64,000 nucleotides of DNA from Pseudomaricurvus sp. HS19 (GTDB taxonomy: Bacteria; Pseudomonadota; Gammaproteobacteria; Pseudomonadales; Cellvibrionaceae): contig NZ_WVVW01000008.1 in assembly GCF_009857815.1 (NCBI RefSeq), forward strand, positions 47,609 to 111,608, in the 5' to 3' direction. Positions 16,823 to 27,153 of the stretch are shown here, in pieces. The notes beneath the pieces were generated by a model that did no database searches, was not told the origin of the DNA, and saw only the letters and a program-made list of their open reading frames with translations. Within the stretch, counting starts at the first letter, position 1; every line of letters starts with the position of its first letter. The position numbers were made by a program, and so were the translations under genes.

Positions 16823-18943
16823 TCAGTGCCTCCGCCGGTAAATGATCCATCCCGCCAGTCCGGCCAGGAACAGCAGGCCCGCCAGAGCCAGCAAGCCACA
16901 CAATCCCAGCAACAGGTAGAGCAAGTGACTGTCAGGGGTGATGGCCAGCCAGACCGTCAGCTCGTCCCGGGCCTGTTGCAGCAATCCGGGCCGTTGCCAC
17001 CAGGGCTGCCAGCCCTGAGTGTCCACCGAGGCAGCCATGCGTAAACCGTAGAACGGATAGATCTGGTGCGGCGCGCCGGGGTCCAGGTTGGAAGCGTGCA
17101 GCCCGATGTGGATGTAGTTGAAGCTGCCACCCATCAGGCCGCGGGTCCACTCATCACAGCGCCAGCAGCCACCTTCCCCCTTCGAGCGCCAATCTTCTAC
17201 CCACTCCCATACGTTGCCCGCCTGTCCCCAGGTGCCGTAGGCGCTGCGGGCCTCAGGGTAGGCGTCAACTTCGGAGACATAGGTGGGGCCGCCTTCCGAC
17301 AGATGTTCATCGCGCTGGTAGTTGGCGCTGAAGCGATCGCCGGGGGGCGCCAGGTTGTTGGGTGGTTCGTCGGTGCCGGTGGGGTACTGCCAGTACTTGT
17401 AGGAGCTGAATTTCTGCCGGTCAAAATAGGCTGCCTTGTACCACTCGTCGACGCTGGGCAGGAACACCAGCGCACCGGGGTTGCGTCGGGCAGGCAGGTG
17501 ATCAGGGGCCGCGGCGCTTTCACCGCAGGCGGGGAAGGCGCGGGTGTCATAGGCACCGCGCTCGTCGGTGCCTTCCAGCTGTCCGTCATCGTCTGGATCC
17601 GGCGTACGCAGGTAGTGCAGGTAGTTGGCGTAGTAGGCACCGGCATACCAGTTGACGTAGGTCGCCGGACGCCGTTCCCAGCCGGGTCTGGCGGCAAACT
17701 GTACGCGGCCGTCGATCACTTCCCTGTGCAGGCCGCCGACCACACCGTCACTCATGACGTCACGGTAGAGACACTTCTGTTCCGCCTCTTTGGCGCCTGC
17801 ACGATTGAGCATGTCCGCCCATTGCTGATTGGTGACTTCAGTCGCGCCGATGAGGTATGGGTAGCGCACCACACCACGCCGGTAAACACTGGGTGACAGG
17901 TAGTCGGCGTGTCCGACCTGCACGTATTCCACGCCGTTGATTCCTGTCAGGGGATACTTTTCTGTCGTGGGTGCGTTCAGTAAAGCCGCCTTTGTTTCGG
18001 TATCCGCTTTTGCTGGCGCTGGTGGCAGTGGCGTCGCAGTGGTGGCTACCCGAAAGCCAAAGGTCGATAATTTTTCCTCGGGTCGTTCCGCATCCCGGTA
18101 GTTTTTGGCAAGGCTGGAAGCGGACATAAACACCGAGCCACCCAGTGCTGTCTTGTTGTGTCCGGCGGTGTCTTCCACCCACTCCATGACATTGCCGGCG
18201 AAATCAAAACCACCGAAGGCGCTGGCAGAGTTACTGTAGTTGCCCGCGGCGGTCAGGTGCGGGAAGGGTGCCGCCCAGTGACCGGCGAAGTAGGTGGCGC
18301 CGGGTGCTGAAGCGGACAGGCCGGCGGCGGGAGTGCTTTCACCGGTGGCGTAAGTGGAATAGCGGTCGGTGTCAGGGTGATAAAACGCCGCCTTGTACCA
18401 CTCGTCGTGGTTGGGCAGCCAGAAACGGGCGCCGCTATTGCGTTGGTCTGCGACCCGCACGGTGCTGGTGTCATAGGCACCTGTGTCCGCAGCGCCTTCG
18501 GTGATGCCAGGACCGGAGTGTCCGGGTGTCGGGCGACCGAAGTGCAACCAGTTCACATAACGCGCCGCGTCGAGCCAGGAGACAAAAGTGACCGGCAGCA
18601 GCTCGTATCCGGGCTTGGCTTTATAGGAATAGTGCAGACCTTCCTGAGCGCGGGCAATGCCCCCCCAGAAGTGGTCCTGCATCAGCGGGGTATAAAGACC
18701 AAATGGGTCCGACTCACGGGCGACAGCGTTGAGAAACCCGGCGTAGTCGCTGTTGGTGATTTCGTACTTGCCGATCCGGAAGGGGTAGCCCACCGCACCG
18801 TGGCCAGTATCCGGATCGGCGTGGTTGCCGGGATGGCCCACTGCCACAAATTCCAGTCCGGCATCCGGCAGATCAGTGGCCAGGGATAGCAGGGGGAAAA
18901 AGAGCCAGAACAGTGTCGCCAGACAGAGCGAAGGGAGTTTCAT
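16823..18943 (-). CDS. Double SUMF1 (FGE-sulfatase) domain protein, membrane-anchored, no catalytic Cys pair
   Basis: A 706-aa exported protein: signal peptide (MKLPSLCLATLFWLFFPLLSLA), two SUMF1/EgtB/PvdO domains (about 25-310 and 335-650), and a C-terminal helix (LLYLLLGLCGLLALAGLLFLAGLAGWIIY) with a basic end. Each domain shows the fold signature: KYEITNSDYAGFLNAV...FDFAGNVMEWVEDT...GGSVF, and GATEVTNQQWADMLN...AGNVWEWVEDW...GGSFN. In working formylglycine-generating enzymes GGS is followed by two copper-binding cysteines spaced five apart; here the matching residues are Met/Leu and Tyr/Leu. It probably does not make formylglycine and may be a structural, lectin-like or non-heme-iron variant. 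It is convergent with a methyltransferase gene. Confidence 0.85.
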   Translation of the reverse strand: MKLPSLCLATLFWLFFPLLSLATDLPDAGLEFVAVGHPGNHADPDTGHGAVGYPFRIGKYEITNSDYAGFLNAVARESDPFGLYTPLMQDHFWGGIARAQEGLHYSYKAKPGYELLPVTFVSWLDAARYVNWLHFGRPTPGHSGPGITEGAADTGAYDTSTVRVADQRNSGARFWLPNHDEWYKAAFYHPDTDRYSTYATGESTPAAGLSASAPGATYFAGHWAAPFPHLTAAGNYSNSASAFGGFDFAGNVMEWVEDTAGHNKTALGGSVFMSASSLAKNYRDAERPEEKLSTFGFRVATTATPLPPAPAKADTETKAALLNAPTTEKYPLTGINGVEYVQVGHADYLSPSVYRRGVVRYPYLIGATEVTNQQWADMLNRAGAKEAEQKCLYRDVMSDGVVGGLHREVIDGRVQFAARPGWERRPATYVNWYAGAYYANYLHYLRTPDPDDDGQLEGTDERGAYDTRAFPACGESAAAPDHLPARRNPGALVFLPSVDEWYKAAYFDRQKFSSYKYWQYPTGTDEPPNNLAPPGDRFSANYQRDEHLSEGGPTYVSEVDAYPEARSAYGTWGQAGNVWEWVEDWRSKGEGGCWRCDEWTRGLMGGSFNYIHIGLHASNLDPGAPHQIYPFYGLRMAASVDTQGWQPWWQRPGLLQQARDELTVWLAITPDSHLLYLLLGLCGLLALAGLLFLAGLAGWIIYRRRH

Positions 18944-19365
18944 GTGAAGTCCGTATCAGGTGGAAGCATCGCGCAAAGGGTTACCGGGTTAACGGGGAGC
19001 AATCAGCATCCTGCTGGCGGCTCCGGTATCCAATATGCCTGACGGTCGGATGAGCGGCAAGACAGGGGCGGCTGCGGGATGGTCCCTGCGGCGCAAAGGG
19101 ATGGCTCGTTCCTGTTTATATCTGTTCGGCTATTAGCCGTTTGCACATTATTCCTGCAGGCGATTTCCACCGCGAATTGCGTGGCGGACGCGCCGTTGGA
19201 CACCGCAGTTTCTGAATCCGGAGCTTATACTGAAGCTACGGTATTGGTTGCAGCTTCAGTTCCGGCGTTGTGTTCGACCAGGAGCCGGTTGACGCTGTAA
19301 CGGCGAGTCAAATGGACGACCTGCGGCTGACTTGTGATTGAGGCCGCCGCAGGCTGGAGGTCAGC
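18944..19365. other. Intergenic region, no gene called
   Basis: This spacer of about 420 bp should hold the divergent promoters of the SUMF1-like gene and the downstream methyltransferase gene. A 73-codon plus-strand frame at 19079-19300 begins with a hydrophobic stretch but lacks a ribosome site and family resemblance, so it is not called. I see no repeat or clear operator. Confidence 0.5.
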
Positions 19366-20169
19366 ATGCAAAATTATGTGACTGAGCAAGAGCTTGCCGG
19401 CGCCCGCGCCTATGAAAGTCTGCATGTGCCGGCACTGTTCGGGCAGTGGTGCCAGCGGATGCTGGACGCGGCGGAGGTTGGCAGCGGCGAGCGGGTACTG
19501 GATGTGGCCTGTGGGACCGGGGTGCTGGCGCGAGCGGCAATGGCCAGGGTTGGCTTCAGCGGTTACGTGGCCGGGGTGGACCCGGCGCCCGGTATGCTGG
19601 CGGTTGCCCGCGAGCTGGAACCACATTGCCACTGGCGTGAAGGAGTGGCGGAGGCCATCCCCTTTGCCGACCATGGTTTTGATGCGCTGCTGTGCCAGTT
19701 TGGGCTGATGTTTTTTACGGATCGGCCACAGGCGTTGCGGGAGATGGCCAGGGAGCTACGCCCCGGCGGCAAGCTGGCACTGGCAGTGTGGGATCAGCTG
19801 GAGCATATGCAGGCCTATGCGGTATTGGTGGACATACTGCGCCACCTCGTCGGCCCTGAGGCCGCCGCGGCATTGAGTGCGCCCTTCTGCCTGGGGGACC
19901 GCGACCGCCTCATGGACCTGATTGATGCGTCGCCGCTGGAAGCGGAAACCCTGATCACCATTCCCGGCAGCGCACACTTCCCCGATATTCGCACCATGGT
20001 GGAAGCTGACTTGCGCGGCTGGTTGCCGGTGATGGGGATCCACCTGTCGGAGCCGCAGATTGTGTCGATCCTGGGTGAGGCGCAAATGGCCCTGGCCGAG
20101 TATCGGGATGATGACGGCCATATCGTATTCCAGGTGCCGGCGCATATTGTGACTGCCACTGTGCATTAA
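19366..20169 (+). CDS. Class I SAM-dependent methyltransferase (UbiE/Methyltransf_11 type)
   Basis: A 267-aa protein with VLDVACGTGVLARAAM (motif I, SAM glycine loop), AGVDPAPGMLAVAREL (motif II, acidic residue binding the ribose), AIPFADHGFDALLCQFGLMFFTDRPQALREMARELRPGGKLALAVW (motifs III-IV) and a helical C-terminal lid. This is the architecture of small-molecule C/O/N-methyltransferases such as UbiE relatives. The substrate cannot be read. The start ATG follows GGAGG at good spacing. A small membrane-protein gene follows 50 bp downstream. Confidence 0.87.
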   Translation: MQNYVTEQELAGARAYESLHVPALFGQWCQRMLDAAEVGSGERVLDVACGTGVLARAAMARVGFSGYVAGVDPAPGMLAVARELEPHCHWREGVAEAIPFADHGFDALLCQFGLMFFTDRPQALREMARELRPGGKLALAVWDQLEHMQAYAVLVDILRHLVGPEAAAALSAPFCLGDRDRLMDLIDASPLEAETLITIPGSAHFPDIRTMVEADLRGWLPVMGIHLSEPQIVSILGEAQMALAEYRDDDGHIVFQVPAHIVTATVH

Positions 20170-20218
20170 GGACTGGATACCCACAGGAGTTTAACGTTGG
20201 CAATGGAGTGCTTTAACC

Positions 20219-20596
20219 ATGAGTGAGTCCGGCGACCGGAACAGCCGCCTGAAACAGTACGCTACGTTGGGGGTGGTGGTTGGCACGGCCCTTTGGACCG
20301 GTTTTTTCTTTCTGTTCCTGGTGTGCAGCGCGCTGTTTCCGGAGCTGGTGCCCGACAGCTGGTTTTTGCAGATGGTGCTGGCGCATCCGGCAGGCACCAT
20401 GGGTATAGCGATTTCTGCGATCTCCGCGTTTTCAGTGGTGGCGGTGCTGGATGTGTTTGCCCGTGACCCCATTGAGTTTCGGGTGTGGGGCTTCGAGGTG
20501 AAAGGTGCGGCTGGCCCGGTAATTCTCTGGGTGCTCTGTTTTCTCGCGCTGGTAGTGGGTACGGCCATGTTGTGGGATACGAGTGCCACATCGTGA
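20219..20596 (+). CDS. Small three-helix membrane protein
   Basis: A 125-aa hypothetical protein with three hydrophobic segments: YATLGVVVGTALWTGFFFLFLVCSALF, MGIAISAISAFSVVAVLDVF and PVILWVLCFLALVVGTAML. Short polar loops and an N-terminal soluble tail of about 14 residues complete it. No motif suggests catalysis or transport. It sits 50 bp after the methyltransferase on the same strand and may be co-transcribed. I do not recognise the family. Confidence 0.65.
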   Translation: MSESGDRNSRLKQYATLGVVVGTALWTGFFFLFLVCSALFPELVPDSWFLQMVLAHPAGTMGIAISAISAFSVVAVLDVFARDPIEFRVWGFEVKGAAGPVILWVLCFLALVVGTAMLWDTSATS

Positions 20597-20762
20597 AGCG
20601 CGGCCTTAGTAAATCTTTGCTTTTTTTGAATCCTTCTCGCCCCGTCGCGCTGTTCAGTGCAACCGGTTTATGAAAAACTGCCTGCGCTGTCGATAGTAAC
20701 CTGCACAGCACACAGAACCCTTTCCGCTCCCGCGCTAACTCATCGCTCCCCGGGTGAACTCC

Positions 20763-21371
20763 ATGATCGATTACGTGGCAACGTTTATTTATTTCTTCGC
20801 GGTGATCGATCCCATCGGCACCATCCCGGTGTTTCTGGCCGTGACCAGCCAGCACCAGGCTGGAGAGCGCGCGAAAATCGCGCTGCTGGCGTTTCTGGTA
20901 TCGCTGGCGGTGCTGCTGTTTTTTATCGTCGCCGGCGAGATCATTCTCACGGCCATGAAGATTCCGCTGTCGGCGTTTCAGGTGGCCGGCGGCATTGTGC
21001 TGTTCCTGTTCGCGCTGACCATGATCTTCGGTGAGGGTAAACCCGAACAGGAGATGAAACTGGTGAGGGGTGGCAATGAGACTGCTATCTTTCCGCTGGC
21101 GGTGCCCTCCATTGCCAGCCCCGGTGCCATGTTGGCGGCGGTACTGATGACGGAAAACAGTCGCTACAGTTTGTGGGAGCAGGCGCAGACTGCCGCCACT
21201 ATGGTGGCGGTGCTGCTGGTGGCGCTGGTGTTAATGCTTGGTGCCAATTTTGTACACCGGCTGATTGGTGCCAGCGGGGCCAGCATTATCAGTCGCGTGA
21301 TGGGACTGATTCTGGCCTCGGTGGCGACGGCCAATACCATGGCCGGGATCAAGGACTATTTCGCCGTCTGA
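20763..21371 (+). CDS. MarC family integral membrane protein
   Basis: A 202-aa inner-membrane protein with six hydrophobic helices. IDYVATFIYFFAVIDPIGTIPVFLAVTS at the N-terminus, the central ETAIFPLAVPSIASPGAMLAAVLMT and the end RVMGLILASVATANTMAGIKDYF are diagnostic of MarC/YchE/YhgN (COG2095). The name is historical; no transport activity is established and a role in multiple antibiotic resistance was not upheld. The ATG is preferred to a GTG three codons upstream. It converges with the rhlE gene, whose stop lies 6 bp away. Confidence 0.9.
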   Translation: MIDYVATFIYFFAVIDPIGTIPVFLAVTSQHQAGERAKIALLAFLVSLAVLLFFIVAGEIILTAMKIPLSAFQVAGGIVLFLFALTMIFGEGKPEQEMKLVRGGNETAIFPLAVPSIASPGAMLAAVLMTENSRYSLWEQAQTAATMVAVLLVALVLMLGANFVHRLIGASGASIISRVMGLILASVATANTMAGIKDYFAV

Positions 21372-21376
21372 CGGCC

Positions 21377-22771
<1,395 letters not shown>

Positions 22772-22902
22772 GGGGGTATCCGGCAATCAAGAGAGGCGGC
22801 AGAGGCCGCAAAGGGCGGCAAGCTTACCGTATTGCGGGTCCGGCTTCATGGGTTTTTTGGTTATATGGCCCGGGCTGGCGCGCTCTCGCCGCAGGGAGGT
22901 GG

Positions 22903-25587
22903 TTATGGGGTGGGAGCCCGCTCCGCGGGCGATGGGTTGTCCGCGGCGCTGGATTTGTGATGGTTGCGGAACGCCAGCATCAAAATAGCCGGCAGCAGCA
23001 ACAGGTCAAATACCAGCGCCGCCAGCAGGCCGATGCTGGTGAGCAGGCCGAAATAACCCATGGGCACAAAGGAGCTGGTGAGCAGGATCAGGAACTGGCT
23101 GCAGAGGATAACGGTGGTGGTCATTACCGCACGACCCGCCTGGCGGTAGGTACGGGCCAGCGCCGCGGCCGGGGCGATGCCCTTGCGTACCCGCTGGATA
23201 AAGCCGTGATAGATGTGGATGGTGTCGTCGATGGCGATGCCCACCGCCACACTGGCAATCATGGTGGTGGCGATATCCAGGTCGATGCGCAGCAGCCCCA
23301 TGACGATAAAGATCAGCACGATGGGGGACAGGTTGGGGATCATGCACAGGGCCGCGTCGCGCAGGGAGCGCCAGGAGGCCAGCAGTAACACGAAGATCAG
23401 CAGCAGGGCACCGCTAAGGCTCTTGATCTGGCTGCTGATCAGCAGCCCTTCCAGGTCGGCAAACAGGCGACCGGCACCACTGATCTCCCACTCGATGCCT
23501 TCACCGTTCAGTACCCAGTCCGCTTCCACCAGTTGCCGGGTATCGTTGATCAGGGTACGAATCTCCTGCGCGCCGTGGACGTTGGCGCTGATGGTGAGGC
23601 GGGTGGTCTGGTAGTTGCTGTCGAGGAAGTCGAACAGGTCCTCGCCGTCATACACCAGCAGGTACTGGCTGATGAGGTTGGGATCGTCGGGGATGGTGCG
23701 TTTGGCGGGATCCTCGGCGTTGAAGCCCCAGTTCATCTCTTCGATAAATTCCGCCACCGACAGGGTCTTGTCCACGGCCGGGTTCTGCTCCAGCGCCTGT
23801 TGCAGCTTGCGCATGTGACGCAGGGTGGCGGGTTGCAGCAGGCGGTCGGGATCGTCGCTGCTGAAGACGATCTCCAGCGGCAGGGTGCCGGAGAGCTTCT
23901 CCTCAATGTGGTTGGTGTCGACCCGTATCGGGTGCTGCTGCGGGAAAAACTCCAGCAGGTTGGTCTCCGCCTTGATGCGCAGCATCAGCGGCGCGGTAAC
24001 CAGCACTGCCACCGAGATGACAGTGATCACCAGCAGCGGGCGGCGCACACCGAGGCGCATCATGGTGCTCACCAGGGTATCCAGATGCTGCAGGCCGCTG
24101 CGCCGGCGGGGCCAGGGCTGGCGGTCAAAGTAGGTGAGGATGGGGGGCAGCAGGTGGATGGCCACTACGTAGATGAGGCAGACACCGAGGGCGGCGGTGA
24201 GGCCAAAGGTGCGGATGGGGGGGATAGTGCTCAGTCCCAGTGACGCCAGCCCAATAGCGGTGGTGAGGGTGCTGTAGAGCGCCGGGCGACTCACCTCCTG
24301 CATGGCGTGGCGCACCCGCTCGCGCCCCTGCAGGCCGCGCTGCGAGGCGCCGGCGAGAGTGTTGTAGATGTGGATCAGCACCGCCATGGTGAGGGCTGAG
24401 AGCAGCGGTGGCAGGATGCTGGAGATGGAGTTGAACGGCTGGTCAAACAGCACGTAGAGCGCCATGGTGCTGTTGACCACGGCGCCGGTGACCGCACCGG
24501 TGATGATTACCGCCAGCAGGCGCCGGAACAGCACCCAGGTGAGCAGCAGGCCGAGGCCGGTGACCAGCGGGATAAAGATCATGTTGTCGTGCAGGATCAT
24601 GCGGATCTGCGCCACGTCGGTGGCGATCTCGCCACTCACCGCCGTCAGGTAACCCTGCAGTCGCTGCTGTTTGACCCGCTCCAGAATGGCCTCTTCCAGC
24701 TGCATGTTGAGCAGGCTGCTGTCCAGCGCGGTGGGAATAATCACCATGGCCAGGGCGGAGCCGTCGCTGGCGATCATGGTGCCATTGGCAAAGCGGTCCT
24801 CCAGCGCACGGGCCAGGCGCTCCCGGGGCCGGGTGTCGTCCAGGGTATCCAGGTCGAACAGCGGGGTGACCAGGAAGCCATCCTCGGTGCCCTCAATGTG
24901 GTCCTGGCTGGTGACGGCCATGACCTCTTCCACCGCCTCCAGCTCGCCGATCTCCTGCGCCAGGTCGTCATAAGCCTGCAGGAAGCCGTCGGAGTAGAGC
25001 GCCACCCCTTCAAACAGCAGGATGACAACCTCATCGCTGGGGAAAATCTCCCGTACCTGATCGTTGAATACCCGGCTGGGGGAGTCCTCCGGCAGGTAAG
25101 TGGCGGGGGCGTTATTGATGTTGAGTCGGGGCAGGATGGCGTTGGGCAGGGCCGAGATGGCCAGCAACAGCAGCAGGCAGGCGTAAGTGCTCCAGGGCAG
25201 GTTGCGCAGGCGCTTGCCCAGTTGCCGGTCGACGGCGGAGACGAGGCGAATCTCGACTACATCCTCGTCATCAAAACGGTTGTGGCAGGCGAGCAATTCG
25301 GCCTGCAGTGGTTCGCCGCTGGCGGTACGCAGGATGACATCGAGGCTGGGCAGGGATTTGCTGTCAGCCGGTGTGCGCTGGCCCTGCTTCAGCAGCAGGG
25401 CCAGCTCTTCCTTGTCCAGGCCGATGGCGTGATCCAGCAGGTTGGAGGCCAGCAGGCCGCTGTCGCTGGTGTAGCCGAGCCGCTCCAGCAGGGCGCTGTT
25501 GACCTGCACAAAAATGCCGTCGTCCAGCAGGGCACGGGGCTCCCCCGGTTTATCCGGTAGCGGGCGCGCTGAGCGGGGGGCATCCAT
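22903..25587 (-). CDS. HAE3/MMPL-type RND transporter with N-terminal PAS domain
   Basis: An 894-aa inner-membrane protein. Residues about 20-120 look like a PAS domain (DDGIFVQVNSALLERLGYTSDSGLLASNLLDH...LDVILRTASGEPLQAELLACHNRFDDEDVVEIRLVSAV), followed by the first transmembrane helix at about 130. The rest is a two-repeat, about 12-helix RND protein with sterol-sensing-like segments (MALYVLFDQPFNSISSILPPLLSALTMAVLIHIYN and MIASVAVGIAIDDTIHIYHGFIQR, which holds the conserved DD). HAE3 proteins export lipids or hopanoids. A PAS module fused before the first helix is unusual. Gene order downstream of a LolA-like and a beta-barrel gene suggests an envelope lipid-transport operon. Confidence 0.88.
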   Translation of the reverse strand: MDAPRSARPLPDKPGEPRALLDDGIFVQVNSALLERLGYTSDSGLLASNLLDHAIGLDKEELALLLKQGQRTPADSKSLPSLDVILRTASGEPLQAELLACHNRFDDEDVVEIRLVSAVDRQLGKRLRNLPWSTYACLLLLLAISALPNAILPRLNINNAPATYLPEDSPSRVFNDQVREIFPSDEVVILLFEGVALYSDGFLQAYDDLAQEIGELEAVEEVMAVTSQDHIEGTEDGFLVTPLFDLDTLDDTRPRERLARALEDRFANGTMIASDGSALAMVIIPTALDSSLLNMQLEEAILERVKQQRLQGYLTAVSGEIATDVAQIRMILHDNMIFIPLVTGLGLLLTWVLFRRLLAVIITGAVTGAVVNSTMALYVLFDQPFNSISSILPPLLSALTMAVLIHIYNTLAGASQRGLQGRERVRHAMQEVSRPALYSTLTTAIGLASLGLSTIPPIRTFGLTAALGVCLIYVVAIHLLPPILTYFDRQPWPRRRSGLQHLDTLVSTMMRLGVRRPLLVITVISVAVLVTAPLMLRIKAETNLLEFFPQQHPIRVDTNHIEEKLSGTLPLEIVFSSDDPDRLLQPATLRHMRKLQQALEQNPAVDKTLSVAEFIEEMNWGFNAEDPAKRTIPDDPNLISQYLLVYDGEDLFDFLDSNYQTTRLTISANVHGAQEIRTLINDTRQLVEADWVLNGEGIEWEISGAGRLFADLEGLLISSQIKSLSGALLLIFVLLLASWRSLRDAALCMIPNLSPIVLIFIVMGLLRIDLDIATTMIASVAVGIAIDDTIHIYHGFIQRVRKGIAPAAALARTYRQAGRAVMTTTVILCSQFLILLTSSFVPMGYFGLLTSIGLLAALVFDLLLLPAILMLAFRNHHKSSAADNPSPAERAPTP

Positions 25588-25641
25588 GGTGCTGCTGATG
25601 GGGCGATCCTCGGCTGTGTGGGGGTGGCGGGGGCGTCAGGA

Positions 25642-27096
25642 TCAGAGGCTGGCGCGCCAGCCCAGGGTCAGCAGGGAGTCCTCTTCGTAGAAGCCGCCCA
25701 CACTGCCTTTTTCGCCGTCAAAGGCGTGCGCCTCCAGATAGATTTCCTGATTCCTCAGGCCGGTATAGGTCAGTTCCGGGTTGATGTACAGGTCCTCTTT
25801 ATCCAGCCCGGCGTTAAAGCGCAGGCGCGCCCGCCACTGGTTGTTGGCAAACGGCATCTCCAGCGAGCCGTTGAGAGAGACCATCTCGTCCCGGTCCATC
25901 ACCGAGGGTGCGCCCAGCAGCTGATTGCCGGTGACCTGCAGGTTGACCCGTGCATCGCCATCGCCGGGGAAGAGTTCCAGTGCCACGCCCCAGGCCACGC
26001 TCTCGACACTGTCGAAGCGACCGTCGCTGCGGGTGACCGGGGTGTCGCTGTTCCAGGCGGCTTCCAGTTTCAGGGTGCCGCCGAGGGCTTCAAAGCCGGC
26101 ATCGGCACCGACGGTAGTGGAGCGCAGGTAGCGGGCCTCGATACGGCCGCTGGCCGGGTTGAAGGCGAAGTAGGGCTGGGTGCCGATGCCCCGCTGCAGG
26201 GTAACCGCGTAGTCGAAGCCATCACCCAGCTGGCTGAAGCGCAGGCCGCCACCGCCATCGGTGTCCGGGGCCCTGTCGCTGATGGGGGCGTTGCGGACTA
26301 CAAACTCCGCCTGGGCGGTGGTATCGAGGCCGAGAATGGTGCCTTCGCGACGGTTAATCGGGTACCAGACGCTGTCCTGTCCGGGCAGTTCGGATTCGCG
26401 GAAGCGGGGCAGGTAGAGGAGGTCGAGTTTGCCGTTGGCAATAAAGTGCTCGTAGCGCACGGCGGCGGATGCCAGGCGGCGATCTTCCAGATCGTCCAGC
26501 AGACCGCGGCGCAGGTCCTGGGTACTGAGTTTGTCCGATGGGGGTACTTCGTCAATACGGCCCCAGAGTACCCGTTGGGCGCCCAGGGTGAGGATGCCGC
26601 TTTCGCCCTTGTAGCGTACAAAGGTTTCGTCATAGTCGAGGTCGGCGTCGTTCCATTCACCCTGCGGCACCGTCTGGTTGTTGTTGTCGGGCTCCTCTTC
26701 GAAGGCATCGCCGCGAACGCTGCCCTGTAACTCCCAGGGGCCGCTCTGCCAATTGAGGATGGCGGTGATATGGGCGTAGCCCTGATAGTCGGCAGTGCTG
26801 TCGGTGTCGAACACGCCAGCTTCGAGGCGGATGGGGTCAAGCTTGAAGCTGAGGCCGTTATCGGTGGTCTGTGCGGAGGTAACCTGACTGTTGTCACGAC
26901 GCGGTGCTTCTTCGCTGATCAGGCCGCTGCTGCCGTCGTCAATGATCAGGCTGTCGCTGTCGTCTTCTATGGTCAGGGAGGCGTCGTCGCTGTCTTCGTC
27001 GATGATAAGCAGGTCCTGGGCCTGGCTGTGGGGAGCGGCCGGCAGGGTCAGGGCGAGGAACAGGGCGGGTAGCCAGCGGGTGTGTGTGTCGGTCAT
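25642..27096 (-). CDS. Outer-membrane beta-barrel protein
   Basis: A 484-aa protein with a signal sequence (LPALFLALTLPAAPHSQAQ) and then an acidic low-complexity linker (LLIIDEDSDDASLTIEDDSDSLIIDD) of about 40 residues. After that come alternating amphipathic strands to the C-terminus (e.g. YAHITAILNWQSGPWELQGSVRGDAF, GDGFDYAVTLQRGIG, WRARLRFNAGLDKEDLYINPELTYTGL), ending LTLGWRASL. This is a DUF1302/porin-like barrel. It lies 54 bp before the PAS-RND gene and after a LolA-like gene on the same strand. Such trios are found in marine gammaproteobacteria, and a shared role in moving lipophilic molecules across the envelope is likely but unproven. Confidence 0.8.
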   Translation of the reverse strand: MTDTHTRWLPALFLALTLPAAPHSQAQDLLIIDEDSDDASLTIEDDSDSLIIDDGSSGLISEEAPRRDNSQVTSAQTTDNGLSFKLDPIRLEAGVFDTDSTADYQGYAHITAILNWQSGPWELQGSVRGDAFEEEPDNNNQTVPQGEWNDADLDYDETFVRYKGESGILTLGAQRVLWGRIDEVPPSDKLSTQDLRRGLLDDLEDRRLASAAVRYEHFIANGKLDLLYLPRFRESELPGQDSVWYPINRREGTILGLDTTAQAEFVVRNAPISDRAPDTDGGGGLRFSQLGDGFDYAVTLQRGIGTQPYFAFNPASGRIEARYLRSTTVGADAGFEALGGTLKLEAAWNSDTPVTRSDGRFDSVESVAWGVALELFPGDGDARVNLQVTGNQLLGAPSVMDRDEMVSLNGSLEMPFANNQWRARLRFNAGLDKEDLYINPELTYTGLRNQEIYLEAHAFDGEKGSVGGFYEEDSLLTLGWRASL

Positions 27097-27153
27097 CTCA
27101 GGTCCTGGTAGTTGTTGTTATGTGTTGGTTGAAAAACGGGGTGGGGCCACCGC

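Noticed and set aside
16823..18943. Annotation of the SUMF1-like protein as the activator of the neighbouring sulfatase
   Set aside because: Both domains lack the paired cysteines needed for formylglycine formation and the protein is exported, so the assignment is not supported.
19079..19300. A 73-codon frame with a hydrophobic start upstream of a methyltransferase
   Set aside because: No ribosome site, no recognisable signal cleavage and no family match.
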